A stretch of DNA of 64,000 nucleotides from Ectobius pallidus (GCA_964059195.1 CAXKWD010000007.1:21649023-21713022), one strand, 5' to 3'; shown: positions 33,708-43,279, counted from the stretch's first letter. Numbers and translations are program-made. Notes: generated by a model from the sequence alone, not told the origin.

Positions 33708-34375
33708 TGGTGTAAATGGAGTCATCTCCATTAATATCAATTGATAGAAAATGATGAGAAATAGATTGATATTAATTAAATACGGCAGATAATAACTTTT
33801 GAACTAACCAAGCAATATTATTATAAATTACATGATAAAAATCAGGAAAAATTAACAAATAATATTACATAAATATGAAATTAATATCATCAATACTTTA
33901 GCTGATATTAATTATTTTATAGTAAAGAATAAAATACACTAGGACTCAATAGAAATTAGCAGACGGAATACTCAGAAATATACAATGCAGCCGGAGTGAA
34001 ATGTATAGCAACTCTGTGGGAGATAGGTGCCAGGTATTGTCAGAAATGTACTAGGCTATTCAGTCAAAATGTAGTAGAAAGGAAAGATTATGAGATGAAT
34101 AGGCACTTCACGAGAATGTACAGTGAAAGTTGCAAGGTCCAAGAACTAGACAGAAATTCGGAGAATCGCATGATGGGAGAAACAGAAAAGCTTCACTCCC
34201 AAGCTAAAAACCACGCTAATCGAAACAACCAATAGAATTTAAGTTTAGGATAGAAAAAACTGAATTTAGCTATAACAGTGCATATGATTGGTTTTGTGTA
34301 ACTATGGTAAGGAAGGGAAATTGAGAGGAGGCTAAGATCATGGCTTTTACGAAACTACACTTGTGTACGAAGGAC

Positions 34376-34412
34376 TCGAGGAGGCAGGTCATATCCCTGC
34401 ATTTCTCCTCGA
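34376..34412. promoter_or_regulatory. Stem-loop in U3 upstream of the TATA box
   Basis: TCGAGGAG pairs with CTCCTCGA, and inside it GCAGG with CCTGC, leaving a short loop. It lies about 45 bp upstream of the TATA box and is repeated identically in the 3' LTR (42643-42679). A DNA palindrome bound by an activator or a folded RNA element are both possible; nothing proves either. Confidence 0.45.
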
Positions 34413-34457
34413 ATTACACATAAGTCGTATTGACATTGTGGTCAATCCGACTGTATC

Positions 34458-34467
34458 TATATAAATA
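34458..34467 (+). promoter_or_regulatory. Probable TATA box of the LTR promoter
   Basis: TATATAAATA is the best TATA match in the LTR. RNA polymerase II initiation would be expected about 30 bp downstream, near 34490, which marks the probable U3/R boundary. The same sequence is at 42725-42734 in the 3' LTR. Confidence 0.55.
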
Positions 34468-35014
34468 ACTTCACTAAATTACCGAAGTGTAAATTCTATT
34501 ATACATTTACTCTTGCAGTAAGAGCTTATTATAGCTACTTACTAAAGTAAATTCAGTGAGTGTGCCAAGTAAGTACTGTTGTGACATTGACGTCATCATC
34601 ATTACAAGATTACGTGGATATCGAGTGTCACTACTAGGAAGTATTTACGTACGAGTTGCAAAGGCCAATATTAGACTCCCTTCAATATCCCATCAATAAA
34701 ATTAATAATTTACGAAGTAACAATTATACATTTGAACTTTGATTGGAATACTAAATAAACTTGACAGTGTTTTGATAAATATTTAATTATTGATAAACAG
34801 TAAATATAGAACCTGAACACCCAATTTTATGCCCTGAGGTAAGATAGAGAAACTCGTAGCAACTCCGACTGAGCAACCCGAGGTTCCACCAGGCTGAAGA
34901 AGACAACATTCGCAGTAAGTACAATATTGTGGGGGTGGACCACAAACCGATTGCAGCATACTGGGAGAACTCATACACTGAGGGCTTGTAGTGTGAAGTA
35001 CTGCATCATATTTA

Positions 35015-35034
35015 TGGCGCCCAATCTCGTGAGG
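35015..35034 (+). promoter_or_regulatory. Primer binding site (tRNA-primed minus-strand start)
   Basis: TGGCGCCCAATCTCGTGAGG starts six bases after the 5' LTR. TGG complements the CCA end of a tRNA, and TGGCGCCC is the start used by Lys-tRNA-primed elements. The remainder is less conserved, so the exact tRNA needs a comparison with the host tRNA set. Confidence 0.85.
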
Positions 35035-35546
35035 CTCGAAAAATCGTTGGACGTAAAAACCCATAAATAACTACATATTTATGACTTTACCAACGTGGGT
35101 CACGAAATACAGATCTTAAAAATCCAGAAATAACTACATACCTACAAAGAAGCAACAACGTGGGTCTTCGAAAAAAGGAGTTAAGCCAAGGGACGACGAC
35201 CATCGCTATTAGGAGCTGGGCACCGAGCGTGAGAAGGAGGACGACGGGAACCAAGATTAGGAGCCGGGCAACGCAAGAAAAGAAGAAAGAAGAAAAGAAG
35301 AAGGAAGAAAAGAAGAAAGAAGAAGAGAAGAGAGAAAAAGAAGGCAACACGATCGAACCAGAAGGAAGGATGACTAACCGGAACCAAAACTGATAAGTCA
35401 AAAGATTTTGTATAAGAAAGTGTTAAAAGGGTATTTTGTATTTTGCATGCAATATATGACTTGTGTGTTAATCAATAAGAGGGTATTGTGCATGAAAAAT
35501 TTTGGGGGTAACCTGAAATGCTGTAAGAAAATACAAAGTGTAAGGA
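35035..35546 (+). other. Retrotransposon leader with internal duplication and GAA-rich tract
   Basis: Two related blocks, AAATAACTACATA plus AACGTGGGTC (about 35065-35101 and 35129-35167), form an imperfect tandem duplication just after the primer site. From 35275 to 35345 the plus strand is almost pure purine (GAAGAAA repeats). A 77-codon plus-strand frame (35160-35393) and serine/phenylalanine-rich minus-strand frames here are products of this tract. Leader sequences of this kind usually hold RNA dimerisation and packaging signals, which I cannot locate. Confidence 0.7.
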
Positions 35547-37811
35547 ATGTATAAATTACGGAGTGGGAAAATTGTAAACAGTGAAATGGAATCAAGTGAA
35601 AGTCAGTTAGGACAAGATTTATTAAGTCAAGGGGAATTGGAAAATTTTCAAAATAACGCAAATATGGAAGTAAACAATGATAATGAAGTAGGGGTTATTG
35701 AAGAAAATAACAGTCAGGAATATGAAAATCAGTCAGAAGAGTCATCAACTCAAGAAAACAGGGAAAATTCGGAAGGAATTGTGGTGGATAGGCAGGTAGT
35801 TAAGGAAACTGAGGAAAATGTTAACGAAAATGAAGGACAATCGTCCTCAATTAAAGAAATGCTGATGCAGTTTATGGTAGAAAACCGTTATTCACAAAAG
35901 AAGTTAGAGAAAGATATTAAGCAGATTAATGAGGGTAATCAGAAGTTAGGGGAAGAGGTTAAGCAGAGTAATGAGGAAAATAAGAAATCATTTAAGCAGA
36001 TTAATGAAGGTAATCAGAAGTTAGGGGAAGAGGTTAAGCAGATTAATGAAGGTAATCAGAAGTTAGGGGAAGAGGTTAAGCAGATTAGGGAGGAAAATAG
36101 ACAGATTTCTCAGAATAACAAGAAAATTGTAGAGAGATTAGATAAAATTAGCGAGGAAGTCAAAGAAATAAATGATAGGTTAGAAGGAAAAATAAAAAAA
36201 GTAGTAGTTGATTTAGAAAATTCTAAGAAAGAGATTCACAACAAAATTGCTGAAAATCAGAAGGAAGTTGAAGTAAAATTAGTTGAAAAAAATAAAGAAT
36301 TGGAAAGTAAGTTAGCGCAGGCATTTTCTGCAGACTTAGAGGAGATAAATAATAAATTTCATGGCAGGGTTAAAGAACTAGAACATAAACAGGAGATAAA
36401 TAAAACAGCAACAGAAAACGTAAAAATTGAGGTATTGGACAAAGTAAAACAGGTAGAAGGGTCTTTATCTGAGAAGGTTATAAACATGGAAAAACAGGTA
36501 AACACATTGAATGCCAAAATTAATAGAAGTGAGAATGAACCTCAAAGTGTACGTAGCAGTAGTGACGTCAGGAGGAACAGCCTTGCAACATTTAATGTAA
36601 ATAATACTGCAGTATTAGCAGCAAATGAATTGCCATGTGAACCACAAGGTCCTCCTAGCGTCAACACTGAGTCAGATGATACGGGAAGCAATATCGAATT
36701 AGGGTCCCACAATGTAATGCAACTAGGTATCAGGAATCCTATCCACTTGTCACAAATTTTGGGGCATGATTGGACAGCACCTCGGTACAACGATGACAAC
36801 TCATCGAACCCACATCATTTTATAAACGAAATGGATACCTACTTTAAAATAAAAGCGGTACCGGACGATTATAAAATGCTGATTGTTCAGAAAAGTTTGG
36901 TCGGAAAGTGCAGAGATTGGTGTAACTTCGTGTCACAAAGGGGGATAGGATATCCTGAATTTAAGAGGTTATTTATGGAAAGATACTGGAGCGCGAGTCG
37001 CCAGAGTAAGGCCCGAGCTGAGTTGTATTCAGGTAAATATAATGAAAGTTCGAATATGACAATGTCTGAATATTTCGTCAGAATAATGAAAGTTGCCAAG
37101 TCATTAGACTTACAATTAGCTGAAAAAGATGTGCTTCAATTAGCCTTAAAACATTATAAGCCTGAGATATATAATAATTTAGTTGTCGCTAGGCCTAAAA
37201 CTTGCGCCGAGGCACTAACATTATTAACTGAGTTTGAAGAGGTACATAGCCACGAGAGAACTCGTGAGGTAAATAACAGGTTTGACAGTAGAAATGGGAG
37301 TGGCAACACAGGTGAAAATAGAGGTAGCCAGGCGAGCAATAGTGGGGCCCAGAATAATTATACTGGTAGGCCTAACCCTGGAAATCAGAATAATCAAACG
37401 CAGAGAGGATATAATGGTAGGAATGGCAGTAATCAGAATTATCAATTTCAAGGTAATAGACAAGATAGGCCTAATCAAGAAAGTGGTTACAGAAACCAAA
37501 ACAATAATATGGGTCAAACTCAGCGAAATGATTATAACAGGGGAAGAAACCCACCACAGAATACGAGGGTAAATCACATAGCATTCTCAGAACCAGATCG
37601 GAGGAATTCAGATAACAATCAGCAACGAGGGGAGGTGAGAGAAGGCCGCTATATCGGTTACAATTCTAACGGGAATACGGTACAAGGCGATACGCGTGAC
37701 AGAAATACTTCGCTTAACCCGGAAGCAACTGAATATCACAATAACAATACAAGACAGTCAAATCAAACTGAAATAAATCAAGGAGATTTAAACTCCAGCG
37801 GGACGTACTAG
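35547..37811 (+). CDS. gag: Gag-like structural polyprotein of the LTR retrotransposon
   Basis: A 754-residue open frame from ATG to TAG. Residues about 1-95 are acidic and rich in S, E, N and Q. Residues about 110-330 form a long charged coiled coil, with KQINEGNQKLGEEV repeated three times around residues 128-180. A capsid-like retrotransposon gag region follows at about 425-575 (WTAPRYNDDN, YKMLIVQKSLVGKCRDW, FKRLFMERYW, YFVRIMKVAKSLDLQL). The last 180 residues are an Asn/Gln/Gly/Arg-rich basic tail. The CCHC zinc knuckles common in other Gags are absent; the RG/NQ-rich tail may bind RNA instead. Gag packages the RNA into virus-like particles in the cytoplasm. The frame is intact; the frameshift signal for pol lies at its 3' end. 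Confidence 0.92.
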   Translation: MYKLRSGKIVNSEMESSESQLGQDLLSQGELENFQNNANMEVNNDNEVGVIEENNSQEYENQSEESSTQENRENSEGIVVDRQVVKETEENVNENEGQSSSIKEMLMQFMVENRYSQKKLEKDIKQINEGNQKLGEEVKQSNEENKKSFKQINEGNQKLGEEVKQINEGNQKLGEEVKQIREENRQISQNNKKIVERLDKISEEVKEINDRLEGKIKKVVVDLENSKKEIHNKIAENQKEVEVKLVEKNKELESKLAQAFSADLEEINNKFHGRVKELEHKQEINKTATENVKIEVLDKVKQVEGSLSEKVINMEKQVNTLNAKINRSENEPQSVRSSSDVRRNSLATFNVNNTAVLAANELPCEPQGPPSVNTESDDTGSNIELGSHNVMQLGIRNPIHLSQILGHDWTAPRYNDDNSSNPHHFINEMDTYFKIKAVPDDYKMLIVQKSLVGKCRDWCNFVSQRGIGYPEFKRLFMERYWSASRQSKARAELYSGKYNESSNMTMSEYFVRIMKVAKSLDLQLAEKDVLQLALKHYKPEIYNNLVVARPKTCAEALTLLTEFEEVHSHERTREVNNRFDSRNGSGNTGENRGSQASNSGAQNNYTGRPNPGNQNNQTQRGYNGRNGSNQNYQFQGNRQDRPNQESGYRNQNNNMGQTQRNDYNRGRNPPQNTRVNHIAFSEPDRRNSDNNQQRGEVREGRYIGYNSNGNTVQGDTRDRNTSLNPEATEYHNNNTRQSNQTEINQGDLNSSGTY
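37787..37793 (+). promoter_or_regulatory. -1 ribosomal frameshift slippery heptamer (T TTA AAC)
   Basis: In the gag frame the codons are GAT TTA AAC, giving the perfect X XXY YYZ heptamer T TTA AAC, 16 bases before the gag stop. After an 8-base spacer, GACGTACT (37802-37809) can pair with AGTATGTC (37820-37827), an 8-bp stem with one G-U pair and a 10-base loop. A -1 shift enters a frame open from about 37770 to 37909. This is the usual way to make limited Gag-Pol from the same mRNA. Confidence 0.75.
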
Positions 37812-37827
37812 AGAGTCGTAGTATGTC
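37802..37827 (+). promoter_or_regulatory. Stimulatory stem-loop for frameshifting
   Basis: The inverted halves GACGTACT and AGTATGTC are separated by AGAGAGTCGT. The position 8 bases after the slippery heptamer is within the range at which paused ribosomes slip. The gag stop codon (37809-37811) lies at the top of the left arm. A pseudoknot with downstream sequence is possible but not identified. Confidence 0.6.
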
Positions 37828-37875
37828 TGTTGTAGGGAACCAGTTCACCGACGGGAGGCTCAATGAAAAAAGTAA

Positions 37876-40692
37876 TTCACAAGAAATCAAAACAAAAAAA
37901 ATAATATTCTGAATCCGCCACAAATTGAAGCTAAAATAGGAAAATTAAAAGTTCAATTAATGGTTGACAGTGGGGCGATGATTAGTACATGCAGTCATAA
38001 ATGTTATGAGGAATTAAAAATAAACAATGTAAAATTCCAAGAACTAAATGTCCCGCTATTATATTGCACGACAGCTGTAAGCCGAACTCGATATAAGATT
38101 GATAAACAAATTATGGTCAAACTGGAGATTGGAGATTGGTCCGCTGACATTTACACATTAGTTATCAGAAATTTAACTCACCCATTTATTCTTGGTTGTG
38201 ATAGTTTAATTGAATATGAAGGAATATTAGATTTTGGGGAAAACTCCTTAAAAATAAATAATCAAGGAAACATAATTGAAGTTCCATTGTTAACGAATGA
38301 TCATAACGATTACGCAGAATGCTCTGAAAGTGAAAAGGCAATTCAAAATGAGGTTTTTATTATTGAAAATCTGAGTACAGATACAGGTTTTTATGATGAT
38401 ACTATCGTATCAAATCATGCTACTATTGACGTCGTAGGCGAGAAAAGCCCGGCGGATAATTTTATAGACTCAGCGGAAAATACGCGTTTCTATAGCGAGG
38501 AGATTAATGAGTTTAATGACACTTTTATTGAAGAAGTGTATGATATTGGAGGGGATTGCAAAATAAACATGATTAGAGCTGACTTAAATAATCGAAGTAA
38601 TTATGAAGAATTAGGGAACGAAAATTGTGTTCAAAAAGATGAAATTCTAGAGATATTAAAACAGAAGGTAAACAGTATCACAACTATCAATGAAAATAAG
38701 AAAGATCAATTAATTGAGGTGTTGTTAAGGAATAAAGATGTGTTTGACGAGACCCCGGGATTATGTACCGTTTATGAACATAAAATCACCATGGATAACC
38801 CACCAGTTTTCAATCATAAGAGTAGGCCTATTCCGCTGTCGATGCGAGATGAAGCGAATAAAGTTATCGCGAAAATGCTGGAAGATAATATCATAGAAAT
38901 TTCGGATTCAGAGTATATATCTCCGATATGCTGGGTATTAAAAGCAAATAATAAACTTAGAATGACCCTGGACCTGAGAACGGCTAACCTATACATGAAA
39001 CCGGACCGATTTAAGACGGAACCGATAGACCATTTATTAGCTAAGATGGGAGAAGCTGAATTCTTTTCAAGCATTGACCTAACGTCAAGCTTTTGGCAAA
39101 TTGGACTTCGAAAAGAAGACAGAAAATATTGCTCATTTGTGCACCAAGGTTCAGTGTATTCCTTCTGTAGAACCCCATTTGGAATGCGCACTTCTGGCAG
39201 TGCGTTACTTAGAGCTTTACAGATAATGTTTCCGGAGGGAACTGGTCCCCACATCACCGCCTTTGTCGACGACTATTTAATTCACACAGCAGATTTTAGT
39301 ACACACTTAGAAGAATTAGAATTGGTACTTAGCACATTTTTGCACTGCGGAATGAAAGTCAATCCCGCTAAAATAAATTTGTTTAAAGAACAAGTTAAAT
39401 TTGTAGGCTATGTGATCTCTAAAGATGGCGTATCGGCCGACCCGGAACGCATAAAAGCAATCTCAAATATAAGTTGGCCTAAAACCGTAAGGCAGGTGAG
39501 GAAAGTCCTCGGTATTTTTAATTACCAATCACGATTCATCCCTGGATATTCTGAATATGTTGCTCCCTTAAGAAAACTCCTAAAGAAGCAAAATAAATTT
39601 AAATGGACAGAGGTTGAGGAAGAAGCGTTTGAAAGAGTAAAGAAAGCATTTCAAAATTCTGTGTTGCTAGAAAGGCCTAGACATGACCTAGAGTACAGTA
39701 TTTACACAGATGCCTCGTGTACTGCCGTAGGGGGAATATTGATGCAACAGTATGAAGACGGTTCTAACCATTTAATAGCAACGACCTCTAGGGGACTCAC
39801 ACCAGTAGAAAGCAAAGGCTCTGTTACCTGCTTAGAGATTATTGGCATGTACCATGCACTCACTAAATTCCACCAGTATATATTTAACAGGAAAGTGATC
39901 GTATATACAGACCATATCAGTCTCACATTCTTGAACAAAATGAAGTTAGGTAATAGTAAATTATCTCGATATGTCCATGAGTTAAGCCAATATGACATGG
40001 AAATTAGGCATGTTGCTGGTAGAGACAACCACCTGTGCGACTATTTGTCTAGGCATAAAGCAGAAATACCTGAGCTAACGGGATCAAACAAAAATGAAAT
40101 TCAAGTAATGCAAGTACAGATGTTCAAAGAACCTAGTTTAAAGCAATATTTCAAACACATAGAGGAATATCAGAGAGATGACGCAGAAATAGAACTTGTC
40201 AGGTTGCATTTAGAAGAACTAAATAGAGAAGGGGGCGTGGCTACTGAGGATTTGAAATATAAGGAAATAAATAACATTATTTATAAATTATGTGGGAACG
40301 AAACAAAAGAATGGAAGGTTTATATACCAAGTGAGATGGAAAATTGCATACTAAAAACGGTACATGAGAAGCTAGGACATTCTGGTACTGAAAGAATGAT
40401 GTTATATTTGCAAAATAAAATATACATCAAAAACTTAGGAAGGAAAATCAGAAAATATGTCAGTTGTTGTGATTTGTGCCAGAAAGCAAAACCTCTGAAC
40501 AAAAAGTTCGATAAAATGCCGAAAACGATCACAAGGGAAGAAGCGGGAGAATTAGTAGCGCTTGACTTTCATGGGCCGCTAGTGACAGGAGCTTATGGGA
40601 TGAGGTATATCTTGATTGTTTATGACGTTTTTTCTCACTTTGTTAAGTTGTACACAACAAGGTCAGCAAATACCAGTGAAATACTAAGATAA
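37876..40692 (+). pseudogene. pol: Pol polyprotein: protease, RT, RNase H, integrase N-part
   Basis: Open from 37876 to a TAA at 40690-40692 (numbering from ATG 37960 as residue 1; that ATG is probably not the start, because protease sequence precedes it). Aspartic protease: DSGA at residues 3-6. Reverse transcriptase: LDLRTANLYMKPD, SIDLTSSFWQI, FGMRTSG and the catalytic FVDD at 435-438. RNase H: YTDAS (D584), CLEIIG, VYTDHISLTFL, GRDNHLCDYLSRH. Integrase: HEKLGHS (H802, H807) with CCDLCQK as the HHCC zinc site, and the first catalytic D869 (ALDFHGPL). It copies the RNA into DNA and inserts it. Here the frame disagrees by one base with the frameshift product at the A-run 37894-37901, and the TAA cuts integrase between its first and second catalytic Asp. 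All RT and RNase H motifs are intact. Confidence 0.93.
37894..37901 (+). other. A-run where the Gag-Pol frame changes
   Basis: Eight A bases lie where the frame entered by the -1 signal (open to TGA 37910-37912) and the pol frame (open from 37876) overlap. In the incoming frame it reads A AAA AAA, itself a slippery heptamer. Either a second -1 slip happens here or this copy gained or lost one A. A homopolymer indel seems more likely, since one shift normally suffices. Confidence 0.6.
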
Positions 40693-41370
40693 TTGCTTTA
40701 CGACTACTTTCCAAAGTGTATACGACCTAAGGCAGTTTTGTCCGATAATGGGACACCCTTTATCAGTAAAAGGTTTCTGAACAAAATGTCATCATTAGGG
40801 ATAAAATGCTATAAAGTCTCTAAATTCCACCCACAATCAAACGTTGGAGAACGCGGTCTCAGAGACCTCTCTTTGTATTTAAGAGCATTGTGTTACAAAA
40901 GGCACAACGCCTGGGTCAGATACATCCAGCCTATTGAGGACATACTTAACCATTCAATACATCCCATTACAGGAGTAGAACCAATCAGGTTACTTAGAGG
41001 GGAGGAGCCGAAGGAACTAGTGAAAGGCCTACTTCCAGCCATCTCACAAACAGGCGTAAACAGAAAATTAGAGGACTATTGTAAAACCGCCATTGCAAAT
41101 ATCAGAAAGAAGGCTTTACAAAGAATGGAAAGAGCGAAGAGGTACAAAAACATATGGAAGCCAGTAGTAGGCGAAAAAGTCCTGACAAGGAGGAAAAACT
41201 TATCGAATGCACCAAAAAAGAGAATGCATAAACTCGAGCTTTTGTACCGCGGGCCTTTCCGGATAACTCAGATTTTTAATGATGTATGTTTTGAGGTTGC
41301 AAATCTAAATGATGATAAAGTAATAGGGCGGTATAACTTGTCTTTTATCCGACCTTATAATGAGAAATAG
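40693..41370 (+). pseudogene. pol: Integrase catalytic and C-terminal part, after in-frame stop
   Basis: Directly after the TAA, the same frame stays open for 226 codons to a natural TAG. It contains the second catalytic Asp (LSDNGTPF, D at 40744), the Glu (SNVGERGLRDL, E at 40849) with 34 residues between, the NHSIHPITGVEP motif of the core end, and a basic C-terminal domain with GPF, ITQIF and VANLNDDKVIGRYNLSFIRP (a GPY/F-like module). So the single stop is the only lesion in integrase; the remainder is well conserved, as expected for a young copy. It could not be translated alone without an AUG close to its start. Confidence 0.9.
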
Positions 41371-41974
41371 GTAAACAGGCAAAAACATTGTGGGTAGAAA
41401 TGACATATTGCTTTCCGTGCTAAGTTCAAGAAAAAGTGGTATAAGAATTTGAATATAGTATGAATGTGACAAGAGTGGCATTGATAGTATAATTCCGTGT
41501 GAGAAAATCTGTTGTGTTATCTAATTTTAAGAAGGACACTAGCAAAAACCCAGAACCGCTGTGATTTATTATTTTTATCAAGGGTATCAAGTTAAAATGT
41601 GTGTTATCTAGTTTTAAAAAAGGACTCAATGCAAACAAATCCGCAGAGCTATATCTAGTTAGTAAGAGGGTAAATTTTATTGTGTTTATATTATGATAGT
41701 TAGGTAATACTCTCCGATATGCAAAGTATGCTGCATGGAATGTTGTTATTGAATCATAACATAACCGTAACATGGCGAGGTTCATTCACACAAGGCATTC
41801 AGGTAGCGAGTGAAAGAGAGAGGGAAAGACACTCAAGGCCACTGCTCTAGTACTCGTACGAATTTGAAGGGTCATCCCGTCAGCCATATTAGTGTAAGGA
41901 GCATTAATCTGTTTCTCTAAAAAAGTGACAATTTTACAAATCCTCACTTATTCCAGAGAAAAAGATTGGGCATA
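41371..41974 (+). other. Retrotransposon 3' non-coding region and purine tract
   Basis: No env-like frame follows pol. A direct repeat, GTGTTATCTA(A/G)TTTTAA with GGAC, occurs at about 41511 and 41600. Just before the 3' LTR, CCAGAGAAAAAGATTGGG (41953-41970) plus CATA is the likely polypurine tract for plus-strand priming; its TT makes it imperfect. A 119-codon antisense frame (41426-41785) has no known domain. Confidence 0.65.
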
Positions 41975-43275
41975 TGGTGTAAATGGAGTCATCTCCATTA
42001 ATATCAATTGATAGAAAATGATGAGAAATAGATTGATATTAATTAAATACGGCAGATAATAACTTTTGAACTAACCAAGCAATATTATTATAAATTACAT
42101 GATAAAAATCAGGAAAAATTAACAAATAATATTACATAAATATGAAATTAATATCATCAATACTTTAGCTGATATTAATTATTTTATAGTAAAGAATAAA
42201 ATACACTAGGACTCAATAGAAGTTAGCAGACGGAATACTCAGAAATATACAATGCAGCCGGAGTGAAATGTATAGCAACTCTGTGGGAGATAGGTGCCAG
42301 GTATTGTCAGAAATGTACTAGGCTATTCAGTCAAAATGTAGTAGAAAGGAAAGATTATGAGATGAATAGGCACTTCACGAGAATGTACAGTGAAAGTTGC
42401 AAGGTCCAAGAACTAGACAGAAATTCGGAGAATCGCATGATGGGAGAAACAGAAAAGCTTCACTCCCAAGCTAAAAACCACGCTAATCGAAACAACCAAT
42501 AGAATTTAAGTTTAGGATAGAAAAAACTGAATTTAGCTATAACAGTGCATATGATTGGTTTTGTGTAACTATGGTAAGGAAGGGAAATTGAGAGGAGGCT
42601 AAGATCATGGCTTTTACGAAACTACACTTGTGTACGAAGGACTCGAGGAGGCAGGTCATATCCCTGCATTTCTCCTCGAATTACACATAAGTCGTATTGA
42701 CATTGTGGTCAATCCGACTGTATCTATATAAATAACTTCACTAAATTACCGAAGTGTAAATTCTATTATACATTTACTCTTGCAGTAAGAGCTTATTATA
42801 GCTACTTACTAAAGTAAATTCAGTGAGTGTGCCAAGTAAGTACTGTTGTGACATTGACGTCATCATCATTACAAGATTACGTGGATATCGAGTGTCACTA
42901 CTAGGAAGTATTTACGTACGAGTTGCAAAGGCCAATATTAGACTCCCTTCAATATCCCATCAATAAAATTAATAATTTACGAAGTAACAATTATACATTT
43001 GAACTTTGATTGGAATACTAAATAAACTTGACAGTGTTTTGATAAATATTTAATTATTGATAAACAGTAAATATAGAACCTCCACACCCAATTTTATGCC
43101 CTGAGGTAAGATAGAGAAACTCGTAGCAACTCCGACTGAGCAACCCGAGGTTCCACCAGGCTGAAGAAGACAACATTCGCAGTAAGTACAATATTGTGGG
43201 GGTGGACCACAAACCGATTGCAGCATACTGGGAGAACTCATACACCGAGGGCTTGTAGTGTGAAGTACTGCATCA
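41975..43275 (+). repeat. 3' LTR (1,301 bp)
   Basis: Same length as the 5' LTR, offset by 8,267 bp. By eye it differs at four bases: AGAAGTTAG for AGAAATTAG, CCTCCACACC for CCTGAACACC (two bases), and CACCGAGGG for CACTGAGGG. It ends CTGCATCA followed by the AGAC target duplication. Confidence 0.95.
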
Positions 43276-43279
43276 AGAC
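43276..43279. repeat. 4-bp target site duplication (AGAC), right
   Basis: AGAC follows the 3' LTR exactly and matches 33704-33707. It is followed by GTCTTCCCACG, the continuation of the minisatellite unit that was cut. Confidence 0.93.

Larger units (their letters stand above)
33708..35008 (+). repeat. 5' LTR (1,301 bp)
   Basis: Starts TGGTGTAAATGG and ends GTACTGCATCA, giving the TG...CA ends of LTRs. A TATA box (34458-34467) and AATAAA polyadenylation signals (34695-34700, 34754-34759) suggest a long U3, a short R and U5 of about 250 bp. A 79-codon frame at 33996-34235 is identical in both LTRs but has no known domain. The two LTRs differ by eye at four bases. Confidence 0.95.
33708..43275 (+). 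mobile_element. Ty3/gypsy LTR retrotransposon, 9.57 kb
   Basis: The parts in order: a 1,301-bp LTR, a TGGCGCCC primer site, a leader, gag, a frameshift region, protease-RT-RNase H-integrase, a 3' non-coding region, a purine tract, and a second LTR. The RT-RNase H-integrase order defines Ty3/gypsy (Metaviridae). No envelope-like frame exists. Long LTRs, a Lys-tRNA-like primer site and a Gag without zinc knuckles recall the Osvaldo group of insect elements; that placement is inference. LTRs differ at about four sites, so the insertion is recent. It cannot work as it stands: pol is one base out of register with the frameshift product, and integrase has an in-frame stop. Confidence 0.96.

Noticed and set aside
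35160..35393. Lysine/glutamate-rich 77-codon frame in the leader
   Set aside because: Produced by the GAA/AAG purine tract; the opposite strand gives equally long Ser/Phe/Leu frames. Not treated as a protein.
41426..41785. 119-codon antisense frame in the 3' part of the retrotransposon
   Set aside because: Considered as an antisense or env-like gene. It has no signal peptide, membrane segment or known domain and spans a direct repeat; it is more simply chance in AT-rich DNA.
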